From CBDBBY01 sp965203215 (GTDB lineage: Bacteria > Pseudomonadota > Alphaproteobacteria > Rhodobacterales > Rhodobacteraceae), in contig CBDBBY010000001.1 in NCBI GenBank assembly GCA_965203215.1, forward strand, positions 3,162,001 to 3,226,000: 64,000 nucleotides of DNA. The letters run 5' to 3'. Below are positions 1 to 9,111 of this stretch, in pieces. Position 1 is the stretch's first letter, and the number at the start of each line of letters is the position of its first letter. Position numbers and translations under genes: made by a program. The notes under the pieces are model-generated. The model made no database searches. It had not been told where the DNA came from and was given only the letters and a program-made list of their open reading frames with translations.

Positions 1-146
1 CGATCCGCGGATCAACAGCGACCGCCTACGTCAGGCTGAAATGTTCTGTTTCAAGCGGCGCTTGCGCTGTCACGCCACTCCGCGCCGGCAGCTTGGCGCG
101 GCGAGAGCAAGAAAGTGAATGTCCAACAGATCAGGAGATCTAAACA

Positions 147-1097
147 ATGAAAGTCTGTAAAACACTGATTTCTGCAGCGCTGGCGATGTCCTTCGGCACC
201 GCCGCCTTGGCCGAGGATGTGATCATCGGCGTGCCGAACTGGGCCTCGGTCCGAGGTACGGCGCATATCCTCAAGGTCGCGCTGGAAGACAATCTCGGCC
301 TGTCGGTCGAATTGCAGAACGGCACCAACCCCATCATCTTTGAAGCGATGGACTCCGGTGCGATGCATGTCCACCCCGAGGTCTGGCTGCCCAACCAGCA
401 GAACCTGCACGACAAGTTTGTCGCCGAAAAAGGCAGCGTGAAGTTCAACCCGAATGCGGTTCTGTCCGATCAGCGGATCTGCGTCACCAAGGATACGCAG
501 GAACGCACGGGCATCAGCGCGCTCAGCGATCTGACCGATCCGGATATGGCGGCGAATTTCGACACCGACGGCGATGGCCGGGGCGAGATGTGGATTGGCG
601 GCGCGGGCTGGGCCTCGACCAATGTCGAAAAGATCCGGGCCAAGTCCTATGGCTATGCCGAGACCATGAACCTGATGGAAATGGACGAGGCGCTGGCGCT
701 GGGGCAGGTCGACAATGCCGCAGCGCAGGGTCAGAACATCGTGTTCTACTGCTATACGCCGCATCACATGTTCTCGCTCTACGATCTGGTGCCGCTGACC
801 GAGCCCGCCTATGACGAGTCGCAGTGGAAGATCGCCCAGCCCACCGACGATCCCAACTGGCTGGAGAATTCGACCGCGCCGACCGCGTGGGACGCGGCCA
901 ATCTGCATGTGTTCTACTCGACCGCATTGGAAGAGGCGCAGCCCGAGGCCGCCCGGATGCTGTCCAGCGTCAAGCTGAATACCGATCATGTCACCGCCAT
1001 CGTGTACGCCCTGTCCGTCGAGGGGATGGATCCGGCGGATTTTGCCCGTCAGTGGGTCGATGAGAATGCCGACCTGGTGGATTCCTGGTTCAAATGA
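147..1097 (+). CDS. Glycine betaine/proline-type ABC transporter substrate-binding protein
   Basis: This is a periplasmic binding protein of the OpuAC/ProX family (316 aa) that should capture a quaternary or guanidino amine and deliver it to the ATPase and permease encoded just downstream. Residues 1-22 form a Sec signal peptide with a likely cleavage after ALA and before ED. The mature start (VIIGVPNW) and the WLPNQQ segment are typical of the family. The ATG at 147 is supported by AGGAG at 133-137, nine bases upstream. The gene heads the transporter operon. The ligand cannot be read from sequence; the two ureohydrolases further downstream suggest that a guanidino compound is worth considering besides betaine. 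Confidence 0.88.
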   Translation: MKVCKTLISAALAMSFGTAALAEDVIIGVPNWASVRGTAHILKVALEDNLGLSVELQNGTNPIIFEAMDSGAMHVHPEVWLPNQQNLHDKFVAEKGSVKFNPNAVLSDQRICVTKDTQERTGISALSDLTDPDMAANFDTDGDGRGEMWIGGAGWASTNVEKIRAKSYGYAETMNLMEMDEALALGQVDNAAAQGQNIVFYCYTPHHMFSLYDLVPLTEPAYDESQWKIAQPTDDPNWLENSTAPTAWDAANLHVFYSTALEEAQPEAARMLSSVKLNTDHVTAIVYALSVEGMDPADFARQWVDENADLVDSWFK

Positions 1098-1110
1098 TGA
1101 CGTGACGTAC

Positions 1111-1135
1111 GGGCGGCGCGCATCCCGCGCCGCCC
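1111..1135 (+). promoter_or_regulatory. Intercistronic hairpin after the binding-protein gene
   Basis: A perfect 10-bp stem (GGGCGGCGCG at 1111-1120 pairing with CGCGCCGCCC at 1126-1135) with a 5-base loop sits just after the stop codon. There is no T-tract, so it is more likely an mRNA-stabilising or partial-attenuation element than a full terminator. Such hairpins commonly keep binding-protein transcript levels above those of the permease. The remaining gap up to 1363 shows nothing else I can name. Confidence 0.55.
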
Positions 1136-1363
1136 GACCCCGGGCGGGGCCGGCGGACGTGCTTCGATGTCCGCGCCTCTACCCCGAGACATGCATTGAA
1201 AAAGCCCCGCAGGGCAGTGATCCCGGTCATGGCGTCATCCTTTCCTGCGTTCGGTATGGTTGATCGATGAGCCGCCGGACTTGCCACGGCCAATCTTCAT
1301 TGAAACCTTTTGCAGAACCTGTGAAACATGATCCTCACATCTTGATCAGGCCGGGAGCGCGCT

Positions 1364-2413
1364 ATGACGGATGACGTAATCACTTTGGACGGCGTCTGGA
1401 AAATTTTCGGCGCCGATGCGAATGCGGCCATGGCCGCCATTCGCGAAAGGGGTCTGGGCAAACCCGAGGTGCTGCAGGAATTCGGCTGCGTCGTGGGGAT
1501 CGCCGATGTGTCGTTCTCTGTGAAACGGGGCGAGATATTCTGCGTCATGGGCCTGTCGGGGTCCGGCAAATCCACCATGGTGCGCCATCTGAACCGCCTG
1601 ATCGAACCGACGGCGGGCAGCATCAATGTGATGGGCAACGACATGCTGGCTCTGTCCGACAATGAGCTGCGCGACATGCGGGCCAACAATATCGGCATGG
1701 TGTTTCAGCACATGGCGCTGCTGCCGCACCGCACGGTGCGCGACAACGTAGGCTTTCCCCTGCAAGTGCGCGGCGAACCCAAATCGCGGCGCTGGGATGT
1801 GTCGCAGCGCTGTCTGGAGAGGGTCGACCTGACCGGATACGAGGATCGTTTCCCAAGCGAGCTGTCCGGGGGCATGCAGCAGCGGGTCGGCTTGGCGCGG
1901 GCGCTGGCCTCGGACCCGGATGTCCTGCTGATGGACGAGCCGTTCTCGGCGCTCGACCCGTTGATCCGGCGGCAATTGCAGGATCAGTTCATGGCGCTGT
2001 CGGCGGAACTGCACAAGACGACCGTGTTCATCACCCACGACCTTGACGAGGCGATCCGCATCGGCAACCGCATCGCCATCATGAAGGACGGGCGCATCGT
2101 GCAGATCGGCACGCCCGAGGAAATCGTGACCCGGCCCGCCGATGATTATGTGCGGGATTTCGTCGAGGGGATTTCCAAGCTGAAACTGGTCTTCGCCCAT
2201 TCGATCATGGTCCCGATCAGCGAATACGTGCCCTCGCGCCCGGTGAATTTCGACGAAAGCCCTCGCGCGCATCACGGCACGGATCTGGATCATCTGATCG
2301 ATATCGCAATCACCACCGACAACGTGATCGTCATTGCCGGCGATGACGGCGCGGATATCGGCGTTGTGGACAGGGCCACACTGCTGAAAGGCATTCAGGG
2401 GGGCAAGGCATGA
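1364..2413 (+). CDS. Quaternary-amine ABC transporter ATP-binding protein
   Basis: This is the ATPase subunit (349 aa) of a ProV/OpuAA-type importer. The Walker A motif GLSGSGKST is at residues 63-71, the signature LSGGMQ at 167-172, and Walker B VLLMDEP at about 187-193. The family-typical N-terminal extension before the nucleotide-binding fold is present. The C-terminal ~70 residues after the ATPase core resemble a short or degenerate CBS-like regulatory tail. The stop codon overlaps the permease start (ATGA at 2410-2413), so the two genes are translationally coupled. Confidence 0.92.
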   Translation: MTDDVITLDGVWKIFGADANAAMAAIRERGLGKPEVLQEFGCVVGIADVSFSVKRGEIFCVMGLSGSGKSTMVRHLNRLIEPTAGSINVMGNDMLALSDNELRDMRANNIGMVFQHMALLPHRTVRDNVGFPLQVRGEPKSRRWDVSQRCLERVDLTGYEDRFPSELSGGMQQRVGLARALASDPDVLLMDEPFSALDPLIRRQLQDQFMALSAELHKTTVFITHDLDEAIRIGNRIAIMKDGRIVQIGTPEEIVTRPADDYVRDFVEGISKLKLVFAHSIMVPISEYVPSRPVNFDESPRAHHGTDLDHLIDIAITTDNVIVIAGDDGADIGVVDRATLLKGIQGGKA

Positions 2414-4002
2414 CCGATGCTGCAATGACGGAAACCGGCATGACGGCCGAAGGCGGCGCGGCGGTCGAGAGCCACAGCGTCGAAGCCTTCGCCGTCGACA
2501 ACGCTGAATATTACGCTGCCGAATTCGACAAGATTCAAGGCCGGACCGGCTTTGCTTGGTCCTGGAACATGATGGCGGCTGTTTTCGGCCCGATCTGGGG
2601 CGCGGCGCGCGAGGTCTGGGGGTTCTTCTGGATCTTTCTGGTGCTGGAGCTGTTCGCACTGGTTCAGCTGGGCCGAGGCCTCTGGGGAGAATTGGGCGCG
2701 GACCAGCTGGCGCGTTACGAGCGCATGCTCGAAAACATCGCCAAGCGCGAGGCGCAGGCGGAAGAGCTGACCGCCTCAGGCGACGTCGCCGGGGCCGAGG
2801 CCAAGCTGAAAATCGCGGACAATCTGCGCGGCGCGGCGGAAAAGGCGCTGCAGGCCGCGAATGAAGCCTCCAGCGAAGCGACCGGCATTCTGATTGCAGG
2901 CGTGATCCTGATGGTCCTGATCAAGCTGGCCGAGGGGTTCTATGCCAACTATGCTTATGAGGCGCAATATCTGCGCTGGCGCGCCTCGCGGTACGAACGA
3001 TCGGGGATCAAGCGGTCGAGCATCCTGTTCGGGCTCTTGGGCTTGCTGGCGATCTGGCCGCTGGCCCTGATCCGCTTCACCGTCGCTGATCCCAATGAAC
3101 TGGTGGCCAAACTGACGGGCGGATTGCTGGGCAACCGGATTTCGATCACGGAATTCCCCGTTGGCCGCGAGTATTTCGCGTATCTGTCCAAAAAGGGGGA
3201 TGCCGGGTTTGACTGGCTGGCCAACAATTTCGGCGACGTGTTCGACGGCGTGACCGCCGGCATTCGCTGGGTGCTGGACGGGCTGGAGATTCTGCTGATC
3301 GAAACGCCGTGGCCTGTCGTGATGTTTGTCACCGTGGTGCTGGCGCTCAGACTGGCCGGGCCGCGGGTGGCGATCTTCACCGCCGCGTCGCTGGCTTATC
3401 TCGCCTTCATGGGGCTTTGGGAGCTGTCGATGATCACCATCGCGCTGATCGGCGCGGGGGCGTTCCTGTGCATCCTGATCGGCATTCCGCTGGGCATCTG
3501 GTTCGGGAAATCCAAGCGCGCCTATGCCTTTGCCGAGCCGGTGCTGGATTTCATGCAGACCATGCCCGCCTTCGTCTACCTGATCCCGATCATCGCCTTT
3601 TTCGGCACCGGCAAGCCGCCGGGCGTTCTGGCTACGCTGATCTTCGCCATGCCCCCTGTCATTCGCCTGACGGCGCTCGGGATGCGGGGCGTGCCCGAAA
3701 CCACCAAGGAGGCCGCGATCGCCTTTGGCTGTTCGAAACGGCAATTGCTGTTCAACGTCGAACTGCCGCTGGCGCTGCCGTCGATCATGACGGGGATCAA
3801 CCAGACCATCCTGATGTCGCTGTCGATGGTGGTGATCGCCTCGCTGATCGGGGCCGAAGGTCTGGGCGCGCTGATTTTGGAGGCGCTGCAATACGCGGCC
3901 AAGGGTCAGGGTCTGCTGGGCGGGCTGGCCATTCTGTTCTGCGCCATGGTCATCGACCGGATCGCGCAGGGCATGTACCGCCGCAAGGTGGGCGGGCATT
4001 AG
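2410..4002 (+). CDS. Quaternary-amine ABC transporter permease (extended ProW type)
   Basis: This is the inner-membrane permease (530 aa) of the importer. The C-terminal half is a normal BPD permease domain: multiple hydrophobic spans and an EAA-type coupling loop (GVPETTKEAAIAFGCSKRQ) near residues 430-450. It is longer than a classical ProW (roughly 280-350 aa). The N-terminal half adds a soluble leader, a membrane segment near residue 70, a charged Ala/Glu/Lys-rich helical stretch (about 95-155) and two further hydrophobic segments. The extra half may sense osmolarity or anchor the complex, but that is inference. It overlaps the ATPase gene by four bases. Confidence 0.88.
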   Translation: MTDAAMTETGMTAEGGAAVESHSVEAFAVDNAEYYAAEFDKIQGRTGFAWSWNMMAAVFGPIWGAAREVWGFFWIFLVLELFALVQLGRGLWGELGADQLARYERMLENIAKREAQAEELTASGDVAGAEAKLKIADNLRGAAEKALQAANEASSEATGILIAGVILMVLIKLAEGFYANYAYEAQYLRWRASRYERSGIKRSSILFGLLGLLAIWPLALIRFTVADPNELVAKLTGGLLGNRISITEFPVGREYFAYLSKKGDAGFDWLANNFGDVFDGVTAGIRWVLDGLEILLIETPWPVVMFVTVVLALRLAGPRVAIFTAASLAYLAFMGLWELSMITIALIGAGAFLCILIGIPLGIWFGKSKRAYAFAEPVLDFMQTMPAFVYLIPIIAFFGTGKPPGVLATLIFAMPPVIRLTALGMRGVPETTKEAAIAFGCSKRQLLFNVELPLALPSIMTGINQTILMSLSMVVIASLIGAEGLGALILEALQYAAKGQGLLGGLAILFCAMVIDRIAQGMYRRKVGGH

Positions 4003-4017
4003 GTCTCCTCTTCCGAC

Positions 4018-4052
4018 CGCCCCGGCGCGATGATGCGTCGGGGCGCGTTTTT
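4018..4052 (+). terminator. Rho-independent terminator after the ABC permease
   Basis: A GC-rich stem (CGCCCCG at 4018-4024 pairing with CGGGGCG at 4039-4045, extendable inward by CGC/GCG) is followed by TTTTT at 4048-4052. It lies in the 74-base gap between the permease and the first ureohydrolase. The ureohydrolases therefore probably have lower expression than the transporter, or their own promoter. Confidence 0.65.
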
Positions 4053-4076
4053 CCGACTCTGACACGGATGTAGCGC

Positions 4077-5066
4077 ATGGCTGACGAACATCTCAAATCC
4101 ATGATGGACAACCTGTATTGGTGGGGCATCCCCACCATGTTCCGCTGCCCCAACGAGGGGCCGCAGGGGCAGGACATCGCTCTTGTGGGCGTGCCGCATT
4201 CCACCGGCAACGGCACGACTGAGCGGGATCAGCATCTGGGCCCGCGCGCGCTGCGCAACGTCTCTTCGGTCGCACGGCGGGTGCATGGCGAGTTCCAGCT
4301 TGACCCGTGGACAGCGGCAAGGATCGTCGATGTGGGTGATGTGCCCTTTCCCCGCGCAAACGACAACGAGAATTGCATCGAGCAGATCACCCGGTTCTTC
4401 ACCGAAATCGACGCTGCAGGCGCGCGCCCGATCTCGGTCGGGGGCGATCATTCGATCACGGGCGGCGTCGTGCAGGCGCTGGGGCGGGGCAGGATCGCCG
4501 AGGGCGAGCCGATCTGCTTCCTGCATTTCGACGCCCATACGGATGTCTTTACCAAGGTGGATCATTTCCTCGGGGCCAAGAAATCCGCGGCCCATTGGGG
4601 GGCTTACCTGGTCGATCAGGGCAAGGTCGATCCGCGCCATTCGATGCAGATCGGGCTGCGCGGCCATGCCCGCACATTGGACTGGCTGCAACCCTCGTAT
4701 GACTACGGCTACAACGTCGTGATGATGAAAGAGTTCCGCAAGCGCGGAGTCGAGGACGTTGTCGCCCAGATCCGGCAGGTGATGGCCGGACGGCCGGTCT
4801 ACATCACGTTCGATCTCGATTGTCTGGACCCTTCGATCGCGCCGGCGGTGTCCAATCTGGAGCCCGGCGCAAAGGGGTTCGACATTGACGAGGCCGTGAC
4901 CCTGCTGCGCGCGGCGCGCGGGATGAACATCGTAGGCGGCGATATCGTCTGCATGATGCCGACCAAGGACAGCCCCAATCAGATCACGGCGCTGACGGCC
5001 TCCGCCATCATGTTCGAGATGATCTCGATGGTGGCTGAAAATGTGAAAACGGAGACAGCAAAATGA
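4077..5066 (+). CDS. Agmatinase/guanidinobutyrase-family ureohydrolase, first of a pair
   Basis: This manganese- or nickel-type ureohydrolase (329 aa) of the arginase superfamily should hydrolyse a guanidino compound to urea plus an amine. All metal ligands are visible: H125 in GGDHSI, D152/H154/D156 in FDAHTD, and D246/D248 in FDLDCLD. The usual substrate-loop sequence APGTGTPEPGG is replaced by APAVSNLEPGA, which points to a substrate other than agmatine. Its stop overlaps the start of a second ureohydrolase (ATGA at 5063-5066), suggesting a heteromeric enzyme. Location downstream of an amine importer supports a catabolic role. The exact substrate is unknown. Confidence 0.85.
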   Translation: MADEHLKSMMDNLYWWGIPTMFRCPNEGPQGQDIALVGVPHSTGNGTTERDQHLGPRALRNVSSVARRVHGEFQLDPWTAARIVDVGDVPFPRANDNENCIEQITRFFTEIDAAGARPISVGGDHSITGGVVQALGRGRIAEGEPICFLHFDAHTDVFTKVDHFLGAKKSAAHWGAYLVDQGKVDPRHSMQIGLRGHARTLDWLQPSYDYGYNVVMMKEFRKRGVEDVVAQIRQVMAGRPVYITFDLDCLDPSIAPAVSNLEPGAKGFDIDEAVTLLRAARGMNIVGGDIVCMMPTKDSPNQITALTASAIMFEMISMVAENVKTETAK

Positions 5067-6025
5067 CCAAACAGGGCAGCGATTTCTTTCAACCCGTCTC
5101 GGCGATGGAACTGGCGCGGTTTGCGGGCGTGCCCACCTTTATGCGGTTGCCCGGTCTGACGCCGGATCATCCGCGATATTCCGAGGTGGAGATGGGTCTG
5201 GTCGGGGTGCCCTTGGATGGCGGCACGACCAACCGGCCGGGCGCCCGGCACGGGCCGCGTCAATTGCGGGACTACTCCACCATGATCCGGGCGATGAACC
5301 CGGCCACCGGGGTCAACCCGTTCACATCCGTCAACTGGGCCGATCTGGGGGATGTGCCGCCCAACCCGGTGGATATTCACGACAGCCTGAACCGGATCAC
5401 GGCGTTCCATGCCAATTTGAAGGCGCATGGCATCACGCCGATGTCAGCCGGTGGCGACCATCTGGTGACGCTGCCGATCCTGCGGGCGCTGGGCGCCGAC
5501 GAACCGCTGGGTCTGATCCAGTTCGACAGCCATACCGATCTGTTCGACAGTTATTTCGGCGGCTGCAAATTCACCCACGGCACCCCGTTCCGCCGCGCCG
5601 TCGAGGAAGGTCTGGTCGACCCGCATCGTTTCGTGCAGATCGGCATTCGCGGCACCGCCTACAATACCGAGGATACGGACTGGGGCATCGATCAAGGCGT
5701 GCGGATCATCCGCATCGAAGAAGTGTTCGAACGCGGCATCCCCAATGTCATGGCCGAAGCGCGCGAGATCCTTGGGGACAAGCCCGCCTACTGCACCTAC
5801 GACATCGATTTTGTCGATCCGACCTTTGCGCCGGGCACCGGAACGCCGGAAATCGGGGGACCCAACAGCTTTCAGGCGCAGCAGGTGATCCGCGAACTGG
5901 CGGGCGTCGATCTGATCGGCGCCGATCTGGTCGAGGTGGCCCCGCCCTTTGATGCCTCCGGGGGCACCGCTTGGCTGGGCATCTCGCTGATGTTCGAACT
6001 GATGTGCGTGCTGTCGCAGGCATAG
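5063..6025 (+). CDS. Agmatinase-family ureohydrolase, second of a pair
   Basis: This is a second arginase-superfamily enzyme (320 aa), translationally coupled to the first. Metal ligands are complete: H133 in GGDHL, D155/H157/D159 in FDSHTD, and D247/D249 in YDIDFVD. Unlike its partner it keeps the canonical APGTGTPE loop. The two proteins are clearly diverged rather than a recent duplication. Known heteromeric ureohydrolases, for example the two-subunit metformin hydrolases, use adjacent diverged paralogues. Here both subunits retain the metal ligands, so both could be active. It ends the operon at 6025. Confidence 0.85.
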   Translation: MTKQGSDFFQPVSAMELARFAGVPTFMRLPGLTPDHPRYSEVEMGLVGVPLDGGTTNRPGARHGPRQLRDYSTMIRAMNPATGVNPFTSVNWADLGDVPPNPVDIHDSLNRITAFHANLKAHGITPMSAGGDHLVTLPILRALGADEPLGLIQFDSHTDLFDSYFGGCKFTHGTPFRRAVEEGLVDPHRFVQIGIRGTAYNTEDTDWGIDQGVRIIRIEEVFERGIPNVMAEAREILGDKPAYCTYDIDFVDPTFAPGTGTPEIGGPNSFQAQQVIRELAGVDLIGADLVEVAPPFDASGGTAWLGISLMFELMCVLSQA

Positions 6026-6219
6026 AGCCATTCCGCACCGCAAGACAAATGATGTTCCGGGTTTCACTTCGTGAATTCAAGCTCTTGACTGAATGACCAT
6101 CAGTCGGCGCCCAAAGGATCGGCGATGTGGTTTTCAGGGCATTGCAAGCGGGTTCCGCCGCCAGCATTTTGAGGCTCAAACTTGCCGTGAACGCTGCAGG
6201 TCTCAAACTGCCGACTCGC

Positions 6220-6288
6220 GAATTGCTCGGACGGACAGACAACTCTTCTGAATTGCACTTGTCTGATCATCTGAGAAATTCCCTCTGC
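6220..6288 (-). pseudogene. Short C-terminal relic of an IS6-type transposase, opposite orientation
   Basis: The minus-strand reading AEGISQMIRQVQF followed by CPSEQFA matches the C-terminal pattern of the transposase remnant on the plus strand (LEGIEVAQMIRKGQF then CPFKQFA near 6930-7010). It is only about 23 codons long and no upstream transposase is readable in the same frame, so the call rests on that pattern match. It suggests two decayed copies in opposite orientation. Confidence 0.35.
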
Positions 6289-6489
6289 AGTTGGGGTCGT
6301 CGGTTTTGCCGCAAGCTTTTCATCCGACTGTCCGAGGCGAGGCCCCTCATGTTGATGGCATCGCAGATTTCGAGCGAGGCAGGCTACGACAATCCCATTT
6401 ATAAGGTACGCCTTTTCCAAAGGACACAATCTTGCACGCAGTCTTCTTTCATCTGCGTTGCTCGGCGTCGTGCCGCGATCCGGAATAAA

Positions 6490-7023
6490 TCCCGGTCGAG
6501 TGCGCGTTGAGGTCGATCACTCGACGCTGAACCGTTGGATCGTCAAATATGCGCCTTTGGTCGCCGACAAGACACTATTGTCAGAAGCGGAACTGCGACC
6601 GTTCTTGGTGGATGGATGAAACCTATGTCCGTGTGAAGGGCGAGCAGGTGTTTTTTGCACCGCGCCGTCCACAAATACGGCAAAACGCAGGATTTCATGC
6701 TTTCGAAGCGCAGGAACAAGGCAACCGCGACAGAGTTCTTCGCCCGCGCTCTCGAAGTGAGCGAGTTACCGCGCAAGACTGTCGTCGACAAGAGCGGAGT
6801 AAACACAGTTGGAATCAAGGCAGTAAACAAAATGTTCAAAGGTTTTGGCTGCCCGACCTTGATCGAGATGGCGAGGCAGAGGCACCTGAACAGTATTGTC
6901 GAAAAAGCCTACGCATCCGCGTCGGCAACATTGGAAGGGATTGAAGTGGCGCAGATGATCCGCAAGGGTCAGTTCGAGGTTGGACTCTGTCCATTCAAAC
7001 AGTTTGCGAAGTCAGCTGTTTGA
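6490..7023 (+). pseudogene. IS6-family (IS26-like) transposase, frameshifted remnant
   Basis: Three consecutive frames give diagnostic IS6 DDE transposase pieces. VDHSTLNRWIVKYAPL is near 6512-6560. WWMDETYVRVKGE, carrying the first catalytic Asp, is near 6606-6645. RAVHKYGKTQDFML through DKSGVN to RHLNSIVEKAYASAS and EGIEVAQMIRKGQF runs from about 6658 to 7000. At least two frameshifts, near 6600 and 6650, separate the pieces, and an internal segment before LNSIVEK is shortened. The N-terminal HTH is not readable. The element is dead. Confidence 0.8.
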
Positions 7024-7726
7024 GCTCATTAAATTTTGAGCGGCAATTTTACCTCTGAAAAGTTTGCGATAAAGCTGTTTGTCCCACATGACTTTAAACT
7101 GAGAGCGCATGCTCGTTAACTTGCATTGCTGCGATCAGTCGGGGCTCAGAAATTTGCGATATGGTTGAAGAAATGGCTGTCATATTGAGATCGATTCCTT
7201 TGCGGATTTGACGTGCCGTTCCAGCAGGTTCTTTTGACGTCTGCCACAGGGCATCTGATGCGCGGCTGACGGTTCAAACTCATTCCCGGCTATCTCGGGG
7301 AACAGCGCAAAGATTTCCTCTCGCGCATGAATGGGCAAGGTTTTTACGCTTCCGGGCTGGTGAGCTGGCTGCAGGGAATTGCCGTGACTCGGGATTTGAG
7401 GCGAACGGGCCTGTCGATCAGCGTGATCACGCGCCGGACTGTGATGGGCTGGAAGACGGCCCGCAAACCGCTGGACCGGGGTCTCGCAGCCCACTTCGTC
7501 AGACATGGCAGCCGTTCATGGCTTTCTGGTTCTGCTTTCCCGCCTCTCGACCAGTCGCCCTGAATGCCGTCTCCGTTGTTGCCACTGGAAGCTTTAATGC
7601 GATCACTTTCCTGACACCAAGACTGCGGAAGGCATTTGAACTCCTGGGTATTACTCAAGTGAAAATGTTACAAACAGCTTGCAAGGAGAACGGCCGGAGA
7701 GTCAAAATATTTACCCCGTTTGGTAG
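7024..7726. other. Intergenic stretch with no recognisable gene
   Basis: About 700 bases lie between the IS6 remnant and the next gene. Short open frames exist on both strands (for example 7180-7506 minus and 7327-7563 plus), but none has family motifs or a convincing ribosome binding site. I read this as decayed DNA next to a mobile-element scar. Confidence 0.5.
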
Positions 7727-9025
7727 TCATTGCTGGCTTGATTTATCAATGGTTCTTTCATGCATAAGCTGAAACATGCAACCCTGCTGCACCTGCCAAG
7801 TTCCCGCGTCACTTGGCATGGCAATGTCTCCAGATGCCGTATTGCGAAACGCAACGATAGCGAACTTGCCGCTTACAGTCCCCTTGGGTGAAATACCCTT
7901 CATAAAAACTACGGCATCAGCACGGGCAATGGTACTTTGCCTTACAGAAAGAACTTGAAAACCCTTCAACTCTATTAATTCTCCATCTTTACGCAGCGAC
8001 CCAGCCAAAAATCCGTGCTTCATACTTGTAAGGTTTACCGCACGAGAAGCCATCTGGCCGTAGTTTTTTGCTTTCCAAGAGTTTAAGAAATCAAGGAACG
8101 CAAATACTGGTCCGTTTTCGTTTGCCTCAGTCTCAAAAGGCGGTTTCCATTCTGCGGCCTCAAATGCCTCAATTTCGGCCTTGTTTGCTTGGTTTTTCTT
8201 ATGCAGGGCGACGATTTCCGCCCAAGTTTGCTTGTCTTTACCCTCTTGCTTTGCTTTCCGTGCGTCTTCCGTTTGTTTATCAATGGCCCAATCCACGAGC
8301 GCGATAAACAGCATCCACGCCTTGAGGCACACCTTTCGGTCAGCGTATCCGAGCGTCCTACCATGCAAAATGCCATGACGGAAAGGGAACTCAACCGGGT
8401 CGTTAGATGATTTCTTCACACCTTTTGTGATCATGCTGATTAGGGCTGGCAGAGAAGTTTTATGTCCCACAATTGAGTCAAAAAGCGTTAGGTCAGCATC
8501 CTTCTTGAATGGGCTGGATTCCATCACGTCAGACGCAAAACCGTCGCATATGACAAGAATCAAAGGGATCGCAGAATAATAGCGCTCCTCCTTTGTGAGC
8601 TCCCACGCTTCATTGAGTTGGTGCCACCTGTTCGTTGCTTTGTTGAAGCGTTTGCTACGAGTGATTGCGAACAGCCTGATAGTGTCTTCGCTGAACCATT
8701 CCATGATTGCAGCTTCAGCAGCTTTTTGCTCTCCGGCTTCGAATTTCGCCAAAGCTTTGCGCATCATTTTATCCGACATCGAATTCGTTGCTATCCAACC
8801 CAAATCCGCAAATGCAGTGTTGAAGCGATCCGGAAGATTCAGGACATCAGCTTGTGACACTATCGTTTCAGCAGCTTCGTTGATCTTATTTATCCTTTCT
8901 CCTGAAAAACCTAACTTCTTAAGGCAACCAGTAAAAAACTTGACCGCCTTAACTAGCGGGAGTGCATCAGACAATTCCCTAGCTGAAGGATTTTCGGAAA
9001 TTAAAGGTCGTTTCCGATTGGACAT
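7727..9025 (-). CDS. Hypothetical protein with HEPN-like Rx4H motif
   Basis: This 432-aa protein has no family I can name with certainty. It is soluble, with no signal peptide or membrane segment. The central segment FRHGILHGRTLGY (residues about 215-227) contains RHGILH, an R-x4-H arrangement as in HEPN ribonuclease-like domains, followed by a hydrophobic helix (AWMLFIALVDWA). This context is common in abortive-infection-type HEPN proteins. A Lys/Glu-rich helical linker follows (residues about 255-285), then a C-terminal domain of about 130 residues. The gene is clearly AT-richer than its neighbours and sits alone between an IS6 remnant and an IS21-like end, which indicates horizontal acquisition. 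A defence role is inference. Confidence 0.6.
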   Translation of the reverse strand: MSNRKRPLISENPSARELSDALPLVKAVKFFTGCLKKLGFSGERINKINEAAETIVSQADVLNLPDRFNTAFADLGWIATNSMSDKMMRKALAKFEAGEQKAAEAAIMEWFSEDTIRLFAITRSKRFNKATNRWHQLNEAWELTKEERYYSAIPLILVICDGFASDVMESSPFKKDADLTLFDSIVGHKTSLPALISMITKGVKKSSNDPVEFPFRHGILHGRTLGYADRKVCLKAWMLFIALVDWAIDKQTEDARKAKQEGKDKQTWAEIVALHKKNQANKAEIEAFEAAEWKPPFETEANENGPVFAFLDFLNSWKAKNYGQMASRAVNLTSMKHGFLAGSLRKDGELIELKGFQVLSVRQSTIARADAVVFMKGISPKGTVSGKFAIVAFRNTASGDIAMPSDAGTWQVQQGCMFQLMHERTIDKSSQQ

Positions 9026-9111
9026 TGTGTCTTGCTATTTTCTTTCTGCGGATGGCACATTTACCGCTTCAGTACCGCGAGTGTCGATACCGGATGAATA
9101 TTCCCAAAAGG

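Noticed and set aside
51..989. Long minus-strand open frame opposite the binding-protein gene
   Set aside because: It has no family motifs and is fully explained as the GC-rich shadow of the signal-peptide-containing binding protein on the plus strand.
2776..4065. 429-codon minus-strand frame opposite the permease
   Set aside because: Its composition (Arg, Gln, His, Asp rich) and lack of motifs mark it as an antisense shadow.
7180..7506. 108-codon minus-strand frame after the IS6 remnant
   Set aside because: No ribosome binding site, no family match, and the reading looks non-coding.
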